DNA of 64,000 nucleotides, from NCBI GenBank assembly GCA_029211145.1, contig JARGEQ010000104.1, forward strand, positions 1 through 64,000. The letters run 5' to 3'. The translations under genes were made by a program, and so were the position numbers. The stretch comes from Marinimicrococcus flavescens. Its GTDB lineage: Bacteria; Pseudomonadota; Alphaproteobacteria; Geminicoccales; Geminicoccaceae. Positions 1-7,795 of this stretch are shown piece by piece. Each line of letters begins with the position of its first letter. Within the stretch, counting starts at the first letter, position 1. The notes beneath the pieces are model-generated. The model did no database searches, was not told the origin of the DNA, and saw nothing but the letters and a program-made list of their open reading frames with translations.

Positions 1-528
1 GTTGGCCAGCTCGTCGACGATGATCTCGTGCGCCCGCTTGGCCAACCGGCTCGGCGCCTTGCCCACAACGAGACCGAACGTCTTCAACAAGCCGCGGATC
101 TGGTTCTCGAGATCGCAGCGCATCCGCACCAGCAGGGTCCGCGTCGCCAGCTCCGCACGCACGGCATGGCTGGTCTCGGCCTTGACGTGCACCTGGCGGA
201 ACCACCCGGTCCGGACCAGCTGGGCGATGCCGGCCGCGTCGTTGCGGTCCGTCTTCGCCAGCATGACCTTCAGGCCGGCGTTGGCGTGCCGGGCATCCAT
301 GCAGATTACCGGCAAATCGAGCGCCCGGAGTTCATTCCAGAGCCAGACCGCCAGCGGCCCCGTCTCCATACCAAGGCGGATGGCATCCGGCGCGCGTTGG
401 CGCACGAAGGCGGCGATGGCGCGAGGCTCAGTCGCCGTCATGCCCTCCGCCAGCGTCCGACCCTCTCCATCAACCACGCAGATCGCCGTCGTCGCCTGCG
501 ACACGTCCAAACCAACGTAAAGCTTCAT
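1..528 (-). CDS. IS110-family transposase, N-terminal part (cut by window edge)
   Basis: Read on the minus strand from ATG at 528, the frame stays open to base 1 (176 codons) and leaves the window without a stop. It begins MKLYVGLDVSQATTAICVVD, the RuvC-like DEDD start typical of IS110/IS1111 transposases: first acidic residue in GLDVS, then METGPLAVWLW, and MDARHAN followed by KTDRNDAAGIAQLVRTGW, which carries the later Asp residues. IS110 enzymes are normally about 320-450 residues, so the C-terminal half with the transposase_20 domain should lie to the left. These elements move without classical terminal inverted repeats. A perfect hairpin (609-614 with 621-626) lies 80 bases upstream of the start. 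Family assignment is confident; whether the copy is intact cannot be judged here. Confidence 0.88.
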   Translation of the reverse strand, partial: MKLYVGLDVSQATTAICVVDGEGRTLAEGMTATEPRAIAAFVRQRAPDAIRLGMETGPLAVWLWNELRALDLPVICMDARHANAGLKVMLAKTDRNDAAGIAQLVRTGWFRQVHVKAETSHAVRAELATRTLLVRMRCDLENQIRGLLKTFGLVVGKAPSRLAKRAHEIIVDELAN

Positions 529-701
529 CGCGTCCTCCAGTCCAGGCTGCCTGACGAGGTCATCGCAGGCCGGCGGGATTACGCTAAGTGGTGTAGGAGG
601 CCGCGGGCGGAGCCTTGAACGGCTCCTTCGGGGCGGTAATCGGAGCGCGTGCGATCAGAGCGGGGTTGGCGGGGCGCGGGTCCGGCTTAGCGAGCTCCTT
701 T
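529..701. other. Non-coding left flank of the IS110 copy
   Basis: No convincing gene. It holds the transposase upstream region and one perfect inverted repeat (GGAGCC at 609-614, GGCTCC at 621-626, 6-nt loop). The element boundary probably lies in this stretch but cannot be fixed without an uninterrupted relative. Confidence 0.4.
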
Positions 702-1107
702 GTCACCCTGCGCCGGTGCTCGGGTTCGAGCTTGCCGCGGCCGCATCGTTGTTAGCCCGCGGGCAAGGGTACCAGGTGAGATCAACGGAGGGTTGACGAG
801 CTGCCGTGCCCGGCCGCGCCCTCCATCCGCTCCGCGGGCGCTGCGCGGCTTCTTCTCCTTTCGTCAGTTCAGGCCGACGCTCGGGTTCGGGTTTGCCGCA
901 GCCGCATCCCCCTTAACCCGCGGCAAGGGGTACCAGGTGAGATTAATGCCAAGTTACCGGCCTCCTTGGTCAGCCTGCGCCGACGCTCGGATTCGAGCCT
1001 GCCGCAGCCTGCATCGCCGTTAACCCGCGGGAAAGGGTACCAGGTGAGATTAACGGAAGGTTGACGGCCTTTCGTCAGCCCCCTGGGCTCGGGTTCGCGT
1101 TTGCCGG
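702..1107. repeat. Tandem array of about 96-bp repeats (three units plus a partial fourth)
   Basis: Three diverged units are visible: 702-797, 863-957 and 969-1065, then a half unit at 1074-1107. Each starts GTCA followed by CCTGCGCCG-like bases, continues with GCTCGGGTTCGAG and TTGCCGC(A/G)GCC, and ends with the best conserved block AAGGGTACCAGGTGAGAT plus AACGGAGGGTTGAC. The block contains the palindrome GGTACC. Units 2 and 3 are separated by only 11 bases; units 1 and 2 by 65. A fifth related copy sits alone at 1891-1937. The array overlaps the 3' end of the broken gene at 1075-1701, so the repeats may have invaded or extended that gene. I do not recognise the family; it behaves like a dispersed REP-type intergenic repeat. 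Confidence 0.8.
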
Positions 1108-1701
1108 CCGGCGCGGCACCGCCGCGCTGCCGCGCCAGCCGGGAAAGCCGCTGGCGGGGCTCTCGATGCGGGCGACCCAGTCGCAGCCCGCCGGATCGAC
1201 GAAGACCGGGCTGTCGGGCACCGGATCGCTCGCCCGCACGAAGCCGGGCTGCGCCATGCGCGCCTCGGCCCGGGCGCGCTCGGCGCGGCGCTCGTTGCGC
1301 ATCCGCCGCAAATAGCCGGGCCAGGAATGGCTGGCCTCCAGGGCCTCGCGCTGCTCCATCAAGGCCGCAAGCTCGCTTCTGGCGAAGACATAATCGCGCC
1401 TCGCCCGCGCCAGCAGCCGCCCCCACAGCTCGACCTGCTCGACCGCCTCGCGCCAGTCGTCCGGCACCCCGTCCACCGCCCGGCCAAGACACTGCATCTC
1501 GAGGACCTCGATCCGGTCCAGCCGGTGCAGCGCATGCAGCATCTCCTGCGCCCAGTGCACCTCCAGCGGACAGCGCGGATCGAACCGCCACTCGACACTC
1601 TCGAACAGCCCCGCCGCCTACTCCCGCCCCAGCCCCCGCCACTCCAGCCTCAGGGTCCGGGGCCGCTAGACGACTACGTCGTCGTGTGCCGCCTGCTCCA
1701 C
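1075..1701 (-). pseudogene. Hypothetical protein gene interrupted by two in-frame amber codons
   Basis: A GTG at 1701 is preceded by an ideal AGGAGG six bases upstream and by a promoter (1734-1763), but after 11 codons (VEQAAHDDVVV) the frame meets TAG at 1666-1668. After 15 more codons (ending WRGLGRE) it meets TAG at 1618-1620. It then stays open to 1075. The open part has the segments HWAQEMLHALHRLDRIEVLE and RARRDYVFARSELAALMEQR. These align by eye with HWVRQMALVMLRERRLNVIE and RARLERDWRHASGQLAAAR of the intact gene at 46889-47554, so the two are distant paralogues. The last residues are read from the 96-bp repeat array. Best reading: a decaying gene. A shorter protein started at GTG 1560 is possible but lacks a good ribosome site. 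Confidence 0.6.
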
Positions 1702-1733
1702 GACGCACCTCCTGACCGGCAAAAGAGGGCGCG

Positions 1734-1763
1734 AGGATAGCATGAAGTAGGAATAATTGCCAC
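1734..1763 (-). promoter_or_regulatory. Promoter of the broken gene, shared in design with the 46.8-kb gene
   Basis: On the minus strand, -35 GTGGCA (1763-1758), an 18-base spacer and -10 TATCCT (1739-1734). The element plus spacer GGCAATTATTCCTACTTCAT closely matches GGCAATTTTTCCTGCTCTAT at the same place upstream of the paralogue at 46889, so promoter and gene appear to have been duplicated together. Confidence 0.6.
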
Positions 1764-1890
1764 GACAGCGGGGCGGAACACGGCGGCGGCGCCCGCGAGG
1801 CGCTGCGCGCGGCTGATTCTTGTTTTCTGTCAGTTTGGCGGTGGTGCCGGGGATGGGCGGCTGATGCTTGCTTCGGGGGGAATCGCAGGC

Positions 1891-1937
1891 GTTGAGCCGG
1901 AGGCAAGGGTACCAGGTGACAATAACGGGAGGTTGAC
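1891..1937. repeat. Isolated copy of the 96-bp repeat core
   Basis: The stretch GTTGAGCCGGAGGCAAGGGT followed by ACCAGGTGACAATAACGGGA and GGTTGAC matches the second half of the units at 702-1065, in the same orientation. It lies between the tonB terminator and the promoter of the broken gene. The upstream half of the unit is not recognisable here. Confidence 0.65.
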
Positions 1938-1939
1938 AC

Positions 1940-1963
1940 AAAAAGGCCGCGCGCAGAGCGCGG
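1940..1963 (-). terminator. Intrinsic terminator of the B12 uptake operon
   Basis: On the minus strand, six bases after the tonB stop: stem CCGCGC (1963-1958), loop TCTGC, GCGCGG (1952-1947), then CC and a run of five T (1944-1940). Short GC stem plus T-tract is a standard rho-independent terminator. Confidence 0.75.
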
Positions 1964-1969
1964 ATCGCT

Positions 1970-2926
1970 CTAGTCGTGGAGCCGGAAGCTGATCGGGATC
2001 TCGACCATTCCGGCCACCGTGCCGGCGCCGTTGCTGGCGGGCCGGAAGCGCCATTGTGCCACCGCCTCGCGCGCCGCCTCGTCAAGCAGGTGATGACCGC
2101 TTCCCTGCGCCACCGCCACGTCCCGCACGCCGCCATCCGCGCCCACGGCGATCCGCAGCAGCACGCGCCCCTCCAACCCGCGCCGCCGCGCCAGCGGCGG
2201 GTAGGCCGGCTGCGGATTGCCGGCCAGCGCCACCGGGCCGGATGCGGCAGCACCGGCGCCCTCGTGCCGCCGCTCGCCTGGCGTTGCGGCGGGCATGGAG
2301 GCGGCATCGCCATCAGCAGCGGCATCGCCATCAGCAGCGGCATCGGAGGATGCCGGCTGCGCCGGGGCTGGCGCGCCGGGCGGGGGCACCGTCAGCCTCC
2401 TCGCCTGCGGCATCTCGCGCGCCGGCCGCAGCGGCGGCGGCTCCAGGGCAGGTTCGGGAGGCGGCGGCTCCTCCCGTGCAGGCGGGGCCGGCTCCACCGG
2501 TTCTGCAGGGAATTCCTTCGCGGGAAGGGGCTGCGGGACCGGCAACTCCCGGCGCATCGGCTCCGGCTGCACCGGCAGAGCAGGCTCGCTCCCGGTGCCC
2601 GGCGGTGCGTCATCGCCCTCCTGCAGGACCGGCGTCTCCTCGCGGACGGGCTCGACCACCGGCTCCTCGGACTCCGTCTGCTGTCGCCCGGCAGCCTCGG
2701 CAGCATGGTTGGGCTCGGCGCCCCGGCCGCCCCCCGAGGCCGCCGCCTCGACAACGATCCCTACCGTGATGCCGACCGGCACCGGCAGCGGCGCGCGATC
2801 CTCCAGCAACAGCAGCGAGGCCATGGCGAGGCCGGCATGGAAGGCGGCCGACAGGCCGAGGGCGGCGAGCCAGCCTGCCCGGCGACGGGGCTTGCCCTGT
2901 GGGGAGCTAGGAGCCGGCCGCCGCAT
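1970..2926 (-). CDS. tonB: TonB energy-transducing protein of the B12 operon
   Basis: 318 residues. One N-terminal membrane anchor (about 17-40, LAALGLSAAFHAGLAMASLL) after a basic stretch, a long Pro/Glu/Ala-rich periplasmic spacer (about 60-230), and a C-terminal TonB domain (about 240-318) with NPQPAYPPLARRRGLEGRVL and EAVAQWRFRPA. It should carry proton-motive energy from ExbB/ExbD (not in the window) to the outer-membrane receptor, here almost certainly the BtuB five genes upstream. The ATG at 2926 overlaps the btuD end by 20 bases and directly precedes the basic/hydrophobic start; the frame is open further upstream. An 18-bp tandem repeat (2305-2340) encodes a repeated DAAADG in the spacer. 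Confidence 0.9.
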   Translation of the reverse strand: MRRPAPSSPQGKPRRRAGWLAALGLSAAFHAGLAMASLLLLEDRAPLPVPVGITVGIVVEAAASGGGRGAEPNHAAEAAGRQQTESEEPVVEPVREETPVLQEGDDAPPGTGSEPALPVQPEPMRRELPVPQPLPAKEFPAEPVEPAPPAREEPPPPEPALEPPPLRPAREMPQARRLTVPPPGAPAPAQPASSDAAADGDAAADGDAASMPAATPGERRHEGAGAAASGPVALAGNPQPAYPPLARRRGLEGRVLLRIAVGADGGVRDVAVAQGSGHHLLDEAAREAVAQWRFRPASNGAGTVAGMVEIPISFRLHD

Positions 2927-3701
2927 CGCCGTCGCAGCGCTGCCAGGGAACGATGCACTCGCGGCCGTCATGTCGCCAGCGCAGGCTGGTGACGCGGTAG
3001 GCGTGGCGCAGCTTGTCCTCGGCGAGGACTGCCCCCGGCGGGCCGGCGGCCAGCAGCCTGCCCTCGTGAAGCAGGACCAGCCGGTCGCAGAACCGGGCGG
3101 CGAGGCCCAGATCGTGCAGCACCACGACGACCGCGGCGCCGCGGCCGGCCGCCGCATGGAGAAGCTCCATGACGGCCAGCTGGTGGTAGGGGTCGAGCGC
3201 CGCCACCGGCTCGTCGGCGAGCAAAACGGGCGCCTCCACCGCCAGCGCCCGGGCCAAAAGGGCGCGCATCCGCTCGCCGCCCGAGAGCGTCGAGACCCGC
3301 CGGTGGCGCAGCGCCGTGACGCCCGCTGCCGCCAGGGCCCGCTCGACGGCCGTCCGGTCGCGCTCCTCGTCCGCTCCCCACACCCGCCGGTGCGGCAGCC
3401 GCCCCAGCGCCACCATGGTCTCGACCTGCAGCGGCCAGTGCACCTCGCCGTCCTGCGGCAGATAGGCGATCCGCCGCGCCCGCTCGCGCGGCCGGAGGCG
3501 GCCGAGCGGTTGGCCGTCGCACGCTACCTCGCCCGAGTCCACCGCCTGCAGCCCCGCCAGCACCCGCAGCAAGGTGGATTTGCCGGCCCCGTTCGGCCCG
3601 ATCAGGCCCAGCAGCTCGCCGCCATGCGCCTCGATGTCGACCCGCTCGAGCAGCGCTCGCCGCTCGATCCGCACGGTGAGCTTCTGGCCGGCGAGCCGCA
3701 T
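2907..3701 (-). CDS. btuD: ABC transporter ATPase, vitamin B12 type (BtuD-like)
   Basis: 264 residues, the usual size of BtuD/FecE/HmuV ATPases. Visible motifs: Walker A GPNGAGKST (36-44), Q-loop in YLPQDGEV (80-87), signature LSGGE (139-143), Walker B VLLADEP (159-165) and H-loop LHD (His196). It would hydrolyse ATP to drive the BtuC permease. The ATG at 3701 shares its A with the btuC stop (TGATG); a GTG one codon earlier is possible. Heme or siderophore ATPases look the same, so the B12 assignment rests on the riboswitch upstream. Confidence 0.9.
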   Translation of the reverse strand: MRLAGQKLTVRIERRALLERVDIEAHGGELLGLIGPNGAGKSTLLRVLAGLQAVDSGEVACDGQPLGRLRPRERARRIAYLPQDGEVHWPLQVETMVALGRLPHRRVWGADEERDRTAVERALAAAGVTALRHRRVSTLSGGERMRALLARALAVEAPVLLADEPVAALDPYHQLAVMELLHAAAGRGAAVVVVLHDLGLAARFCDRLVLLHEGRLLAAGPPGAVLAEDKLRHAYRVTSLRWRHDGRECIVPWQRCDGDAAAGS

Positions 3702-4726
3702 CACCCCTCCTCGCCGCGCAGCCGCACGACCAGCCAGAGGAAGAAGGGTGCCCCCAGCAGCGCCGTCAGCACACCGAGCTTGAGCTCCGGCCCGGTCGCC
3801 AGGAGGCGGATGGCAATGTCGGCCGCAAGCACGAGAAGGGCGCCGCCCAGGGCGCTCGGCAGGAGCAGGCGGCCCGGCCGGTGGCCCACGAGCGGGCGCA
3901 GCAGATGCGGCACCACGAGCCCGACAAAGCCGATCACCCCGGCCACCGCCACCGCCGCACCCACGGCCAGCGCGGTCGCCATGATGATGCGCAGGCGCAC
4001 CCGGCCGAGATCGAAGCCGAGGCTGCGCGCCGTGTCCTCGCCGAGGCTCAGCGCATCCAGCGCCGGCCCGGCGCGGGCAAGGAGGAGCCAGCCCAGCAGC
4101 ATGGGCGGGGCCGCCAGCGCCACCATGAAGAGGCTGCGGTCGGCGAGCGAGCCCATGAGCCAGAACACGATCTCGAAGGAGGCGTAGGGGTTGGGGGAGA
4201 GATTGAGGGCAAGCGCGGTCAAGGCACCGGCGAGGCTGTTGAGCGCCATGCCGGCCAGCACCAGGCTCAACAGGCCGCCGCGCCTGCCGGCCAGCGCATA
4301 GAGCAGCGCCACGGCGGCAAACGCGCCGGCGATGCCGCCCAGGGGCAGGGCATAGGCGAAGCGGGCGGAAAGGCCGGTGTAGAAGGCCACGACCGCGCCC
4401 AAGGCGGCGAGGCCGGAGACGCCGACCACACCGGGCTCGGCCAGCGGGTTGCGCAAGAGCCCCTGCATGGCCGCCCCGGCAAGACCAAGACTGGCGCCCA
4501 CCAGCCCGCCCAGAAGGGCCCGCGGCAGGCGCAGCTCCAGAAGGATGATGCTGCCCGGCGTGCTTTGCCCGGCGGCGATCTCGCCCATGGCAGCGAGCAG
4601 CGGCAGCGTCACCCGCCCGGCCGCCGCGGAGCCCACGAGCAGGAGCAGCACCGCCAGCGCCAGAAGGCCGGAGAGCAGGCGGGGCGGCACGCGCTCAGCG
4701 GCCATCGACAGTTTCCGCAACAGCAT
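3701..4726 (-). CDS. btuC: ABC transporter permease, FecCD/BtuC family
   Basis: 341 residues, strongly hydrophobic, about ten membrane segments. Family signatures: GAAMQGLLRNPLAEPGVVGV near residue 85-105, and GFVGLVVPHLLRPLVGHRPG near 265-285, which matches the cytoplasmic loop that contacts the ATPase. It forms the inner-membrane channel with BtuD and takes substrate from BtuF. The ATG at 4726 overlaps btuF by 32 bases; a second ATG at 4705 overlaps by 11 and is equally plausible. Substrate (cobalamin) is inferred from operon control. Confidence 0.9.
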   Translation of the reverse strand: MLLRKLSMAAERVPPRLLSGLLALAVLLLLVGSAAAGRVTLPLLAAMGEIAAGQSTPGSIILLELRLPRALLGGLVGASLGLAGAAMQGLLRNPLAEPGVVGVSGLAALGAVVAFYTGLSARFAYALPLGGIAGAFAAVALLYALAGRRGGLLSLVLAGMALNSLAGALTALALNLSPNPYASFEIVFWLMGSLADRSLFMVALAAPPMLLGWLLLARAGPALDALSLGEDTARSLGFDLGRVRLRIIMATALAVGAAVAVAGVIGFVGLVVPHLLRPLVGHRPGRLLLPSALGGALLVLAADIAIRLLATGPELKLGVLTALLGAPFFLWLVVRLRGEEG

Positions 4727-5546
4727 GACGGGCCTGCGCCAGCCGCTCGACCGCCTCGAGATTGCCCATGCCGCCGCAGATCCACAGACGCTGCGGCACC
4801 ACCACGCGGCGGTCCGGTCCGAAGAGCGCGCCCAGCGCCGGGTGGCGGATCATCTGCTCGGCGAGGGAAGGCGGCCAGGCGTCTTCCTTCTCGACCACGA
4901 GAAGGTCGGGGGCGTGGCGTACGAGCAGCTCGAGGGGCAGGTAGCCGTAGGCGGCGCCGCCGGCACGCCCGGCGAGGTTGGCGAGACCGGCCCGCTCGAA
5001 GACCGCGTCCACCAGGGTGCCGGGGCCTACGGTGGTGCCGTTCGCCTGGTAGAGGACCGCCACGGGCCGCTCGGCCGGCGCGGGCGGAGGCGGCAGGCCG
5101 GCCAGGCGCGTGTCCAACTCGGCAGCCATCGCGGCGGCCTTGGCAGGCTGGCCCAGCGCCTCGCCCGTCCGCAGAAGCTGGGCGCGCATCTCCTCTAGAT
5201 CGCGCGGCGAATCGAGTTCGAGAACGGGCAGCCCCCGGGCGCGCGCCACGGACACCGCGCCGCGCGCCGCGTGGCGGCCGACCACCACCAGATCGGCGCT
5301 TGCCGCCACCAGCTCCTCGCCGGTGCCGTAGTGCACAGGCACGTCGCCTGCTTGCGCGCATCGGAAGGAGAGGGCGCAGTCGCGCGCCAGCCAGCTCACC
5401 GCCGCGATCTGGCCGGGCTCGGCCAGGGCCAGCACGAGCTGGTCGGTGCAAAGATCGAGGGAGACGATGCGCGCCGGCCGCGCCGCCGCTGTGGCCGCCA
5501 TGAAGGCGGCCATCAGGAAGGCGAGCGCGGCCGGGCGCCTGGCCAT
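4695..5546 (-). CDS. btuF: Periplasmic cobalamin-binding protein (BtuF-like)
   Basis: 283 residues. An N-terminal signal (about 1-22, LAFLMAAFMAATAAA) leads into a class III periplasmic binding fold: ARIVSLDLCTDQLVLALAEP (about 24-43), the domain-linking helix around 145-170, and a second lobe with VAVLYQANGTTVGPGTLVD and YLPLELLVRHAPDLLVV. This is the TroA/BtuF/FhuD arrangement that ferries B12 from receptor to BtuCD. ATG lies two bases after the btuB stop. The frame remains open upstream in antisense to nothing real, but the signal peptide fixes the start. Confidence 0.88.
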   Translation of the reverse strand: MARRPAALAFLMAAFMAATAAARPARIVSLDLCTDQLVLALAEPGQIAAVSWLARDCALSFRCAQAGDVPVHYGTGEELVAASADLVVVGRHAARGAVSVARARGLPVLELDSPRDLEEMRAQLLRTGEALGQPAKAAAMAAELDTRLAGLPPPPAPAERPVAVLYQANGTTVGPGTLVDAVFERAGLANLAGRAGGAAYGYLPLELLVRHAPDLLVVEKEDAWPPSLAEQMIRHPALGALFGPDRRVVVPQRLWICGGMGNLEAVERLAQARHAVAETVDGR

Positions 5547-5548
5547 GC

Positions 5549-7477
5549 TCAAAAGCGCAGCCGCACCCCGGCGAAGGCGCCGATGCCGGTGCCCTCGAAG
5601 CCCACCGGGTTCTCGTAGTTCTCGTCGAGCAGGTTGGTGACCCGCCCGAACACGGTGACCTCCTCGGTCACCGCATAGGAAGCCGCCACGTTCACCACCG
5701 TATAGCTCTCGGCATCGAGGCGCGGCACGGTAAAGCTCCGGTTGGCGTCGACCCACGCGCCCACATAGATGGCCTCGGCGTCGAGCGACAGGCCGTCGAG
5801 CGGCCGCCACTGGCCGGTCAGGCCGGCCTTGTGGGTGGGCCGGCGCAAGAGTTCGTCGCCGGTCTCGTCGTCCGTGGCCTTGGTATAGGTGTAGTGCGCC
5901 TTAATATCGACCGTCTCGTGCGGTGCCACGGCAACGAAGGTCTCGACACCCTCCGTGGTCGCCCGGTTCACGTTCTCCAGCGAGGTGAAGTCGGGCGTCG
6001 AGTTGATGAGATCCTCGATATCGTTGCGGAAGTAGGTCACGCCCATCCGCAGCCGCTCGTCGAGCAGCTCCTGCTCGATTCCGACCTCCCAGCCGAAGCT
6101 CTTCTCGGGGTTGAGGTCGGGGTTGGAGAAAAAGTTGAAGGACGGGAAGCTCACGAAGAGCTGGTTGAGGGTAGGCGCCTTGTAGGCCGTCCCGACGCTG
6201 CCCTTGAGCTTGGTGCCGGTCTCCTTGAAGAGCACCGCCGGAGCGATGCGCCAGGTGACCTCGCTGCCAAAGCGGCTGTTGTGGTCGTAGCGCAGGCTGG
6301 CCGTGTTGAAGAAGCGGTCGTCGAAGCTCGACTGGAGCTGCACGAAGCCCGCCTGGCTGTTGGTCTCGGCGGAGATCGGGCTGTCGTCGATCTGCTCGCG
6401 CTGGACCTCGGCGCCGAAGGTCAGGATCTGGCCCTCGATCACCCGGTAGTCGGCCTGCCAGTCGAGCCTGACGCGATCGCCCTTGGTCTCGCTCTCGCCG
6501 CCCTCGGCCGGGCGGTCGCGCCGCTCGTGACCGGTGAAGGCGAGGCCCAGGGTCTGCTCGAGATCGCCGCCCAGGGCGATGTGCGTGGCGCTCGCCCGGG
6601 TGAAGAGCTGGCGGATGCGGGTCTCGCTCTGCTCGGACGCCGGCACGCTCGGGAACACGCTGAGATCGTCGCCGGTAAACTGCAGCTCGGCGTCGGTGTA
6701 GCGGGTCACCAGGCCCAGCGAGAGGGTGTCCGTGAGATCAGCGCCGAAGCGGCCCGAGAAAGTGGTGTTCTCGTAGTCGTTGCCGGTGCGGTCGCCGCCG
6801 GGCGGCACCAGATCCTTGGGCGTCACCGGGATGTCGGCCGAGCGGAAGTGGGCGAGGTCCGCCGCGTAGGAGAAGCGGCCCTTGCTGCCGCTGAAGCCGG
6901 CTTGCTGGTTGAAGGTCTCGAACGAGCCTGCCTCGAGGCCGCCATGCACCTCCAGCGGCCCCTTGCCCTTCTTCGTGACGATATTGACGACGCCGCCGAT
7001 GGCGTCCGAGCCGTAGAGGCCGCTCTGCGGTCCGCGCAGCACCTCGACCCGCTCGATGTCGGCGGTGAGCAGGTGGGCGAAGTCGAAGGCGCCGGTGGGC
7101 GTGCTGGGATCGCTGGCGTCGATGCCGTCGATCAGGACCTTGGTGTGATTGGAGTTGGTGCCGCGCAGGAACAGCGAGGCCTGGCCGCCGGCGCCGCCGC
7201 CTTGGACCATGTTGAGACCGGGCAACTCGCGCAGCACGTCGGGCAGGGTGCGAAGCTGGCGCCGCTCGATCTCCTCGGCGGTGACCACGCTGACGCTGCT
7301 CGCGACCTCGCGGGCGGGCGTGGGAATGCGGGTCGCCGTCACCACCAGCTCGGGCAGCGCGGTGCCATCCTGCGCTTGGGCGCCTGCGGCCAGGACCAGC
7401 GGCGAGGCTGCCGCAAGGAGGACGGAGAGGCGAGGGCGGCGCATCGCCCGGGCACGGGCGACAGAAGGATCGATCAT
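5549..7477 (-). CDS. btuB: TonB-dependent outer-membrane receptor, BtuB-like
   Basis: 642 residues. Signal peptide about 1-36 (ending AGAQAQ), TonB box LPELVVTATRI at 41-51, plug domain about 55-165 with LRGTNSNHTKVLIDGIDASD and LRGPQSGLYGSDAIGGVVNI, then a 22-strand barrel ending in GAFAGVRLRF with terminal Phe. Size and plug match BtuB better than the larger siderophore receptors. The ATG at 7477 has GAGG six bases upstream; an internal ATG at 7444 has none. First gene of the operon and directly downstream of a cobalamin riboswitch, so substrate assignment is stronger than usual. Confidence 0.93.
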   Translation of the reverse strand: MIDPSVARARAMRRPRLSVLLAAASPLVLAAGAQAQDGTALPELVVTATRIPTPAREVASSVSVVTAEEIERRQLRTLPDVLRELPGLNMVQGGGAGGQASLFLRGTNSNHTKVLIDGIDASDPSTPTGAFDFAHLLTADIERVEVLRGPQSGLYGSDAIGGVVNIVTKKGKGPLEVHGGLEAGSFETFNQQAGFSGSKGRFSYAADLAHFRSADIPVTPKDLVPPGGDRTGNDYENTTFSGRFGADLTDTLSLGLVTRYTDAELQFTGDDLSVFPSVPASEQSETRIRQLFTRASATHIALGGDLEQTLGLAFTGHERRDRPAEGGESETKGDRVRLDWQADYRVIEGQILTFGAEVQREQIDDSPISAETNSQAGFVQLQSSFDDRFFNTASLRYDHNSRFGSEVTWRIAPAVLFKETGTKLKGSVGTAYKAPTLNQLFVSFPSFNFFSNPDLNPEKSFGWEVGIEQELLDERLRMGVTYFRNDIEDLINSTPDFTSLENVNRATTEGVETFVAVAPHETVDIKAHYTYTKATDDETGDELLRRPTHKAGLTGQWRPLDGLSLDAEAIYVGAWVDANRSFTVPRLDAESYTVVNVAASYAVTEEVTVFGRVTNLLDENYENPVGFEGTGIGAFAGVRLRF

Positions 7478-7520
7478 GAACAGCCTCGCGGCATGTGGCC
7501 CGTCACCGCGAGACGAGGCG

Positions 7521-7542
7521 GGAGCTGTCGGCAGACAGCTCC
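7521..7542 (-). promoter_or_regulatory. Hairpin between riboswitch and btuB (expression platform candidate)
   Basis: Perfect 9-bp stem, GGAGCTGTC (7521-7529) with GACAGCTCC (7534-7542), 4-base loop, flanked by further complementary GGCGG/CCGCC. It lies between the B12 aptamer and the btuB ribosome site. There is no T-tract, so control of translation or a rho-assisted step is more likely than simple intrinsic termination. Confidence 0.5.
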
Positions 7543-7589
7543 AGCGACCCGCCGGAAATCACCCCGTCCGGCGTGCCCGCGCGTGACCA

Positions 7590-7760
7590 CGGTCGATGGC
7601 AGGTCTCCTGGCTCGCAGGTCGCCGCCTCGCACCGCCTTCCCGGTCACCCCAGTGGCCTGCCGGATGCGAGGCTCGCTGCTCACAGTTGCGGGGGCAGCC
7701 GCGGAGTCGCGCCCTCGAGCGCTCACCGCGTTCCCTTTTCATCCCCGAAGGGAACCATCG
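7590..7760 (-). ncRNA. Cobalamin (adenosylcobalamin) riboswitch
   Basis: On the minus strand all main class landmarks appear in order: the 5' stem near GGTTCCC (about 7756), GGGAACGCGGTGAG, the core CCGCGGCTGCCCCCGCAACT, the GCCACTGG element, CGGGAAGG, and the B12 box GCCAGGAGACCTGCC (7612-7598). It precedes btuB by about 110 bases. Binding of cobalamin normally represses downstream uptake genes, so the five-gene btu/tonB operon should be turned off when B12 is sufficient. Confidence 0.95.
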
Positions 7761-7766
7761 GCGGCA

Positions 7767-7795
7767 CGGATAGGTAGCCGCCGCCGCTCTGTCAA
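7767..7795 (-). promoter_or_regulatory. Sigma70-type promoter of the B12 operon
   Basis: Minus strand: consensus -35 TTGACA (7795-7790), 17-base spacer, -10 TATCCG (7772-7767), which would start transcription near 7760, just at the 5' edge of the riboswitch. The -35 box overlaps the last codon region of the upstream dehydrogenase gene. Confidence 0.75.

Noticed and set aside
702..1107. Possible CRISPR array
   Set aside because: Units are 95-97 bases, diverged internally, with spacers of 65 and 11 bases and no cas genes; not a CRISPR pattern.
869..1939. 356-codon minus-strand frame across the repeats
   Set aside because: It runs through three repeat units and out of frame with the recognisable protein; composition is Ala/Arg/Gly-rich shadow coding.
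2217..4187. 656-codon plus-strand frame over tonB and btuD
   Set aside because: Antisense shadow of genes with clear domains; low-complexity product.
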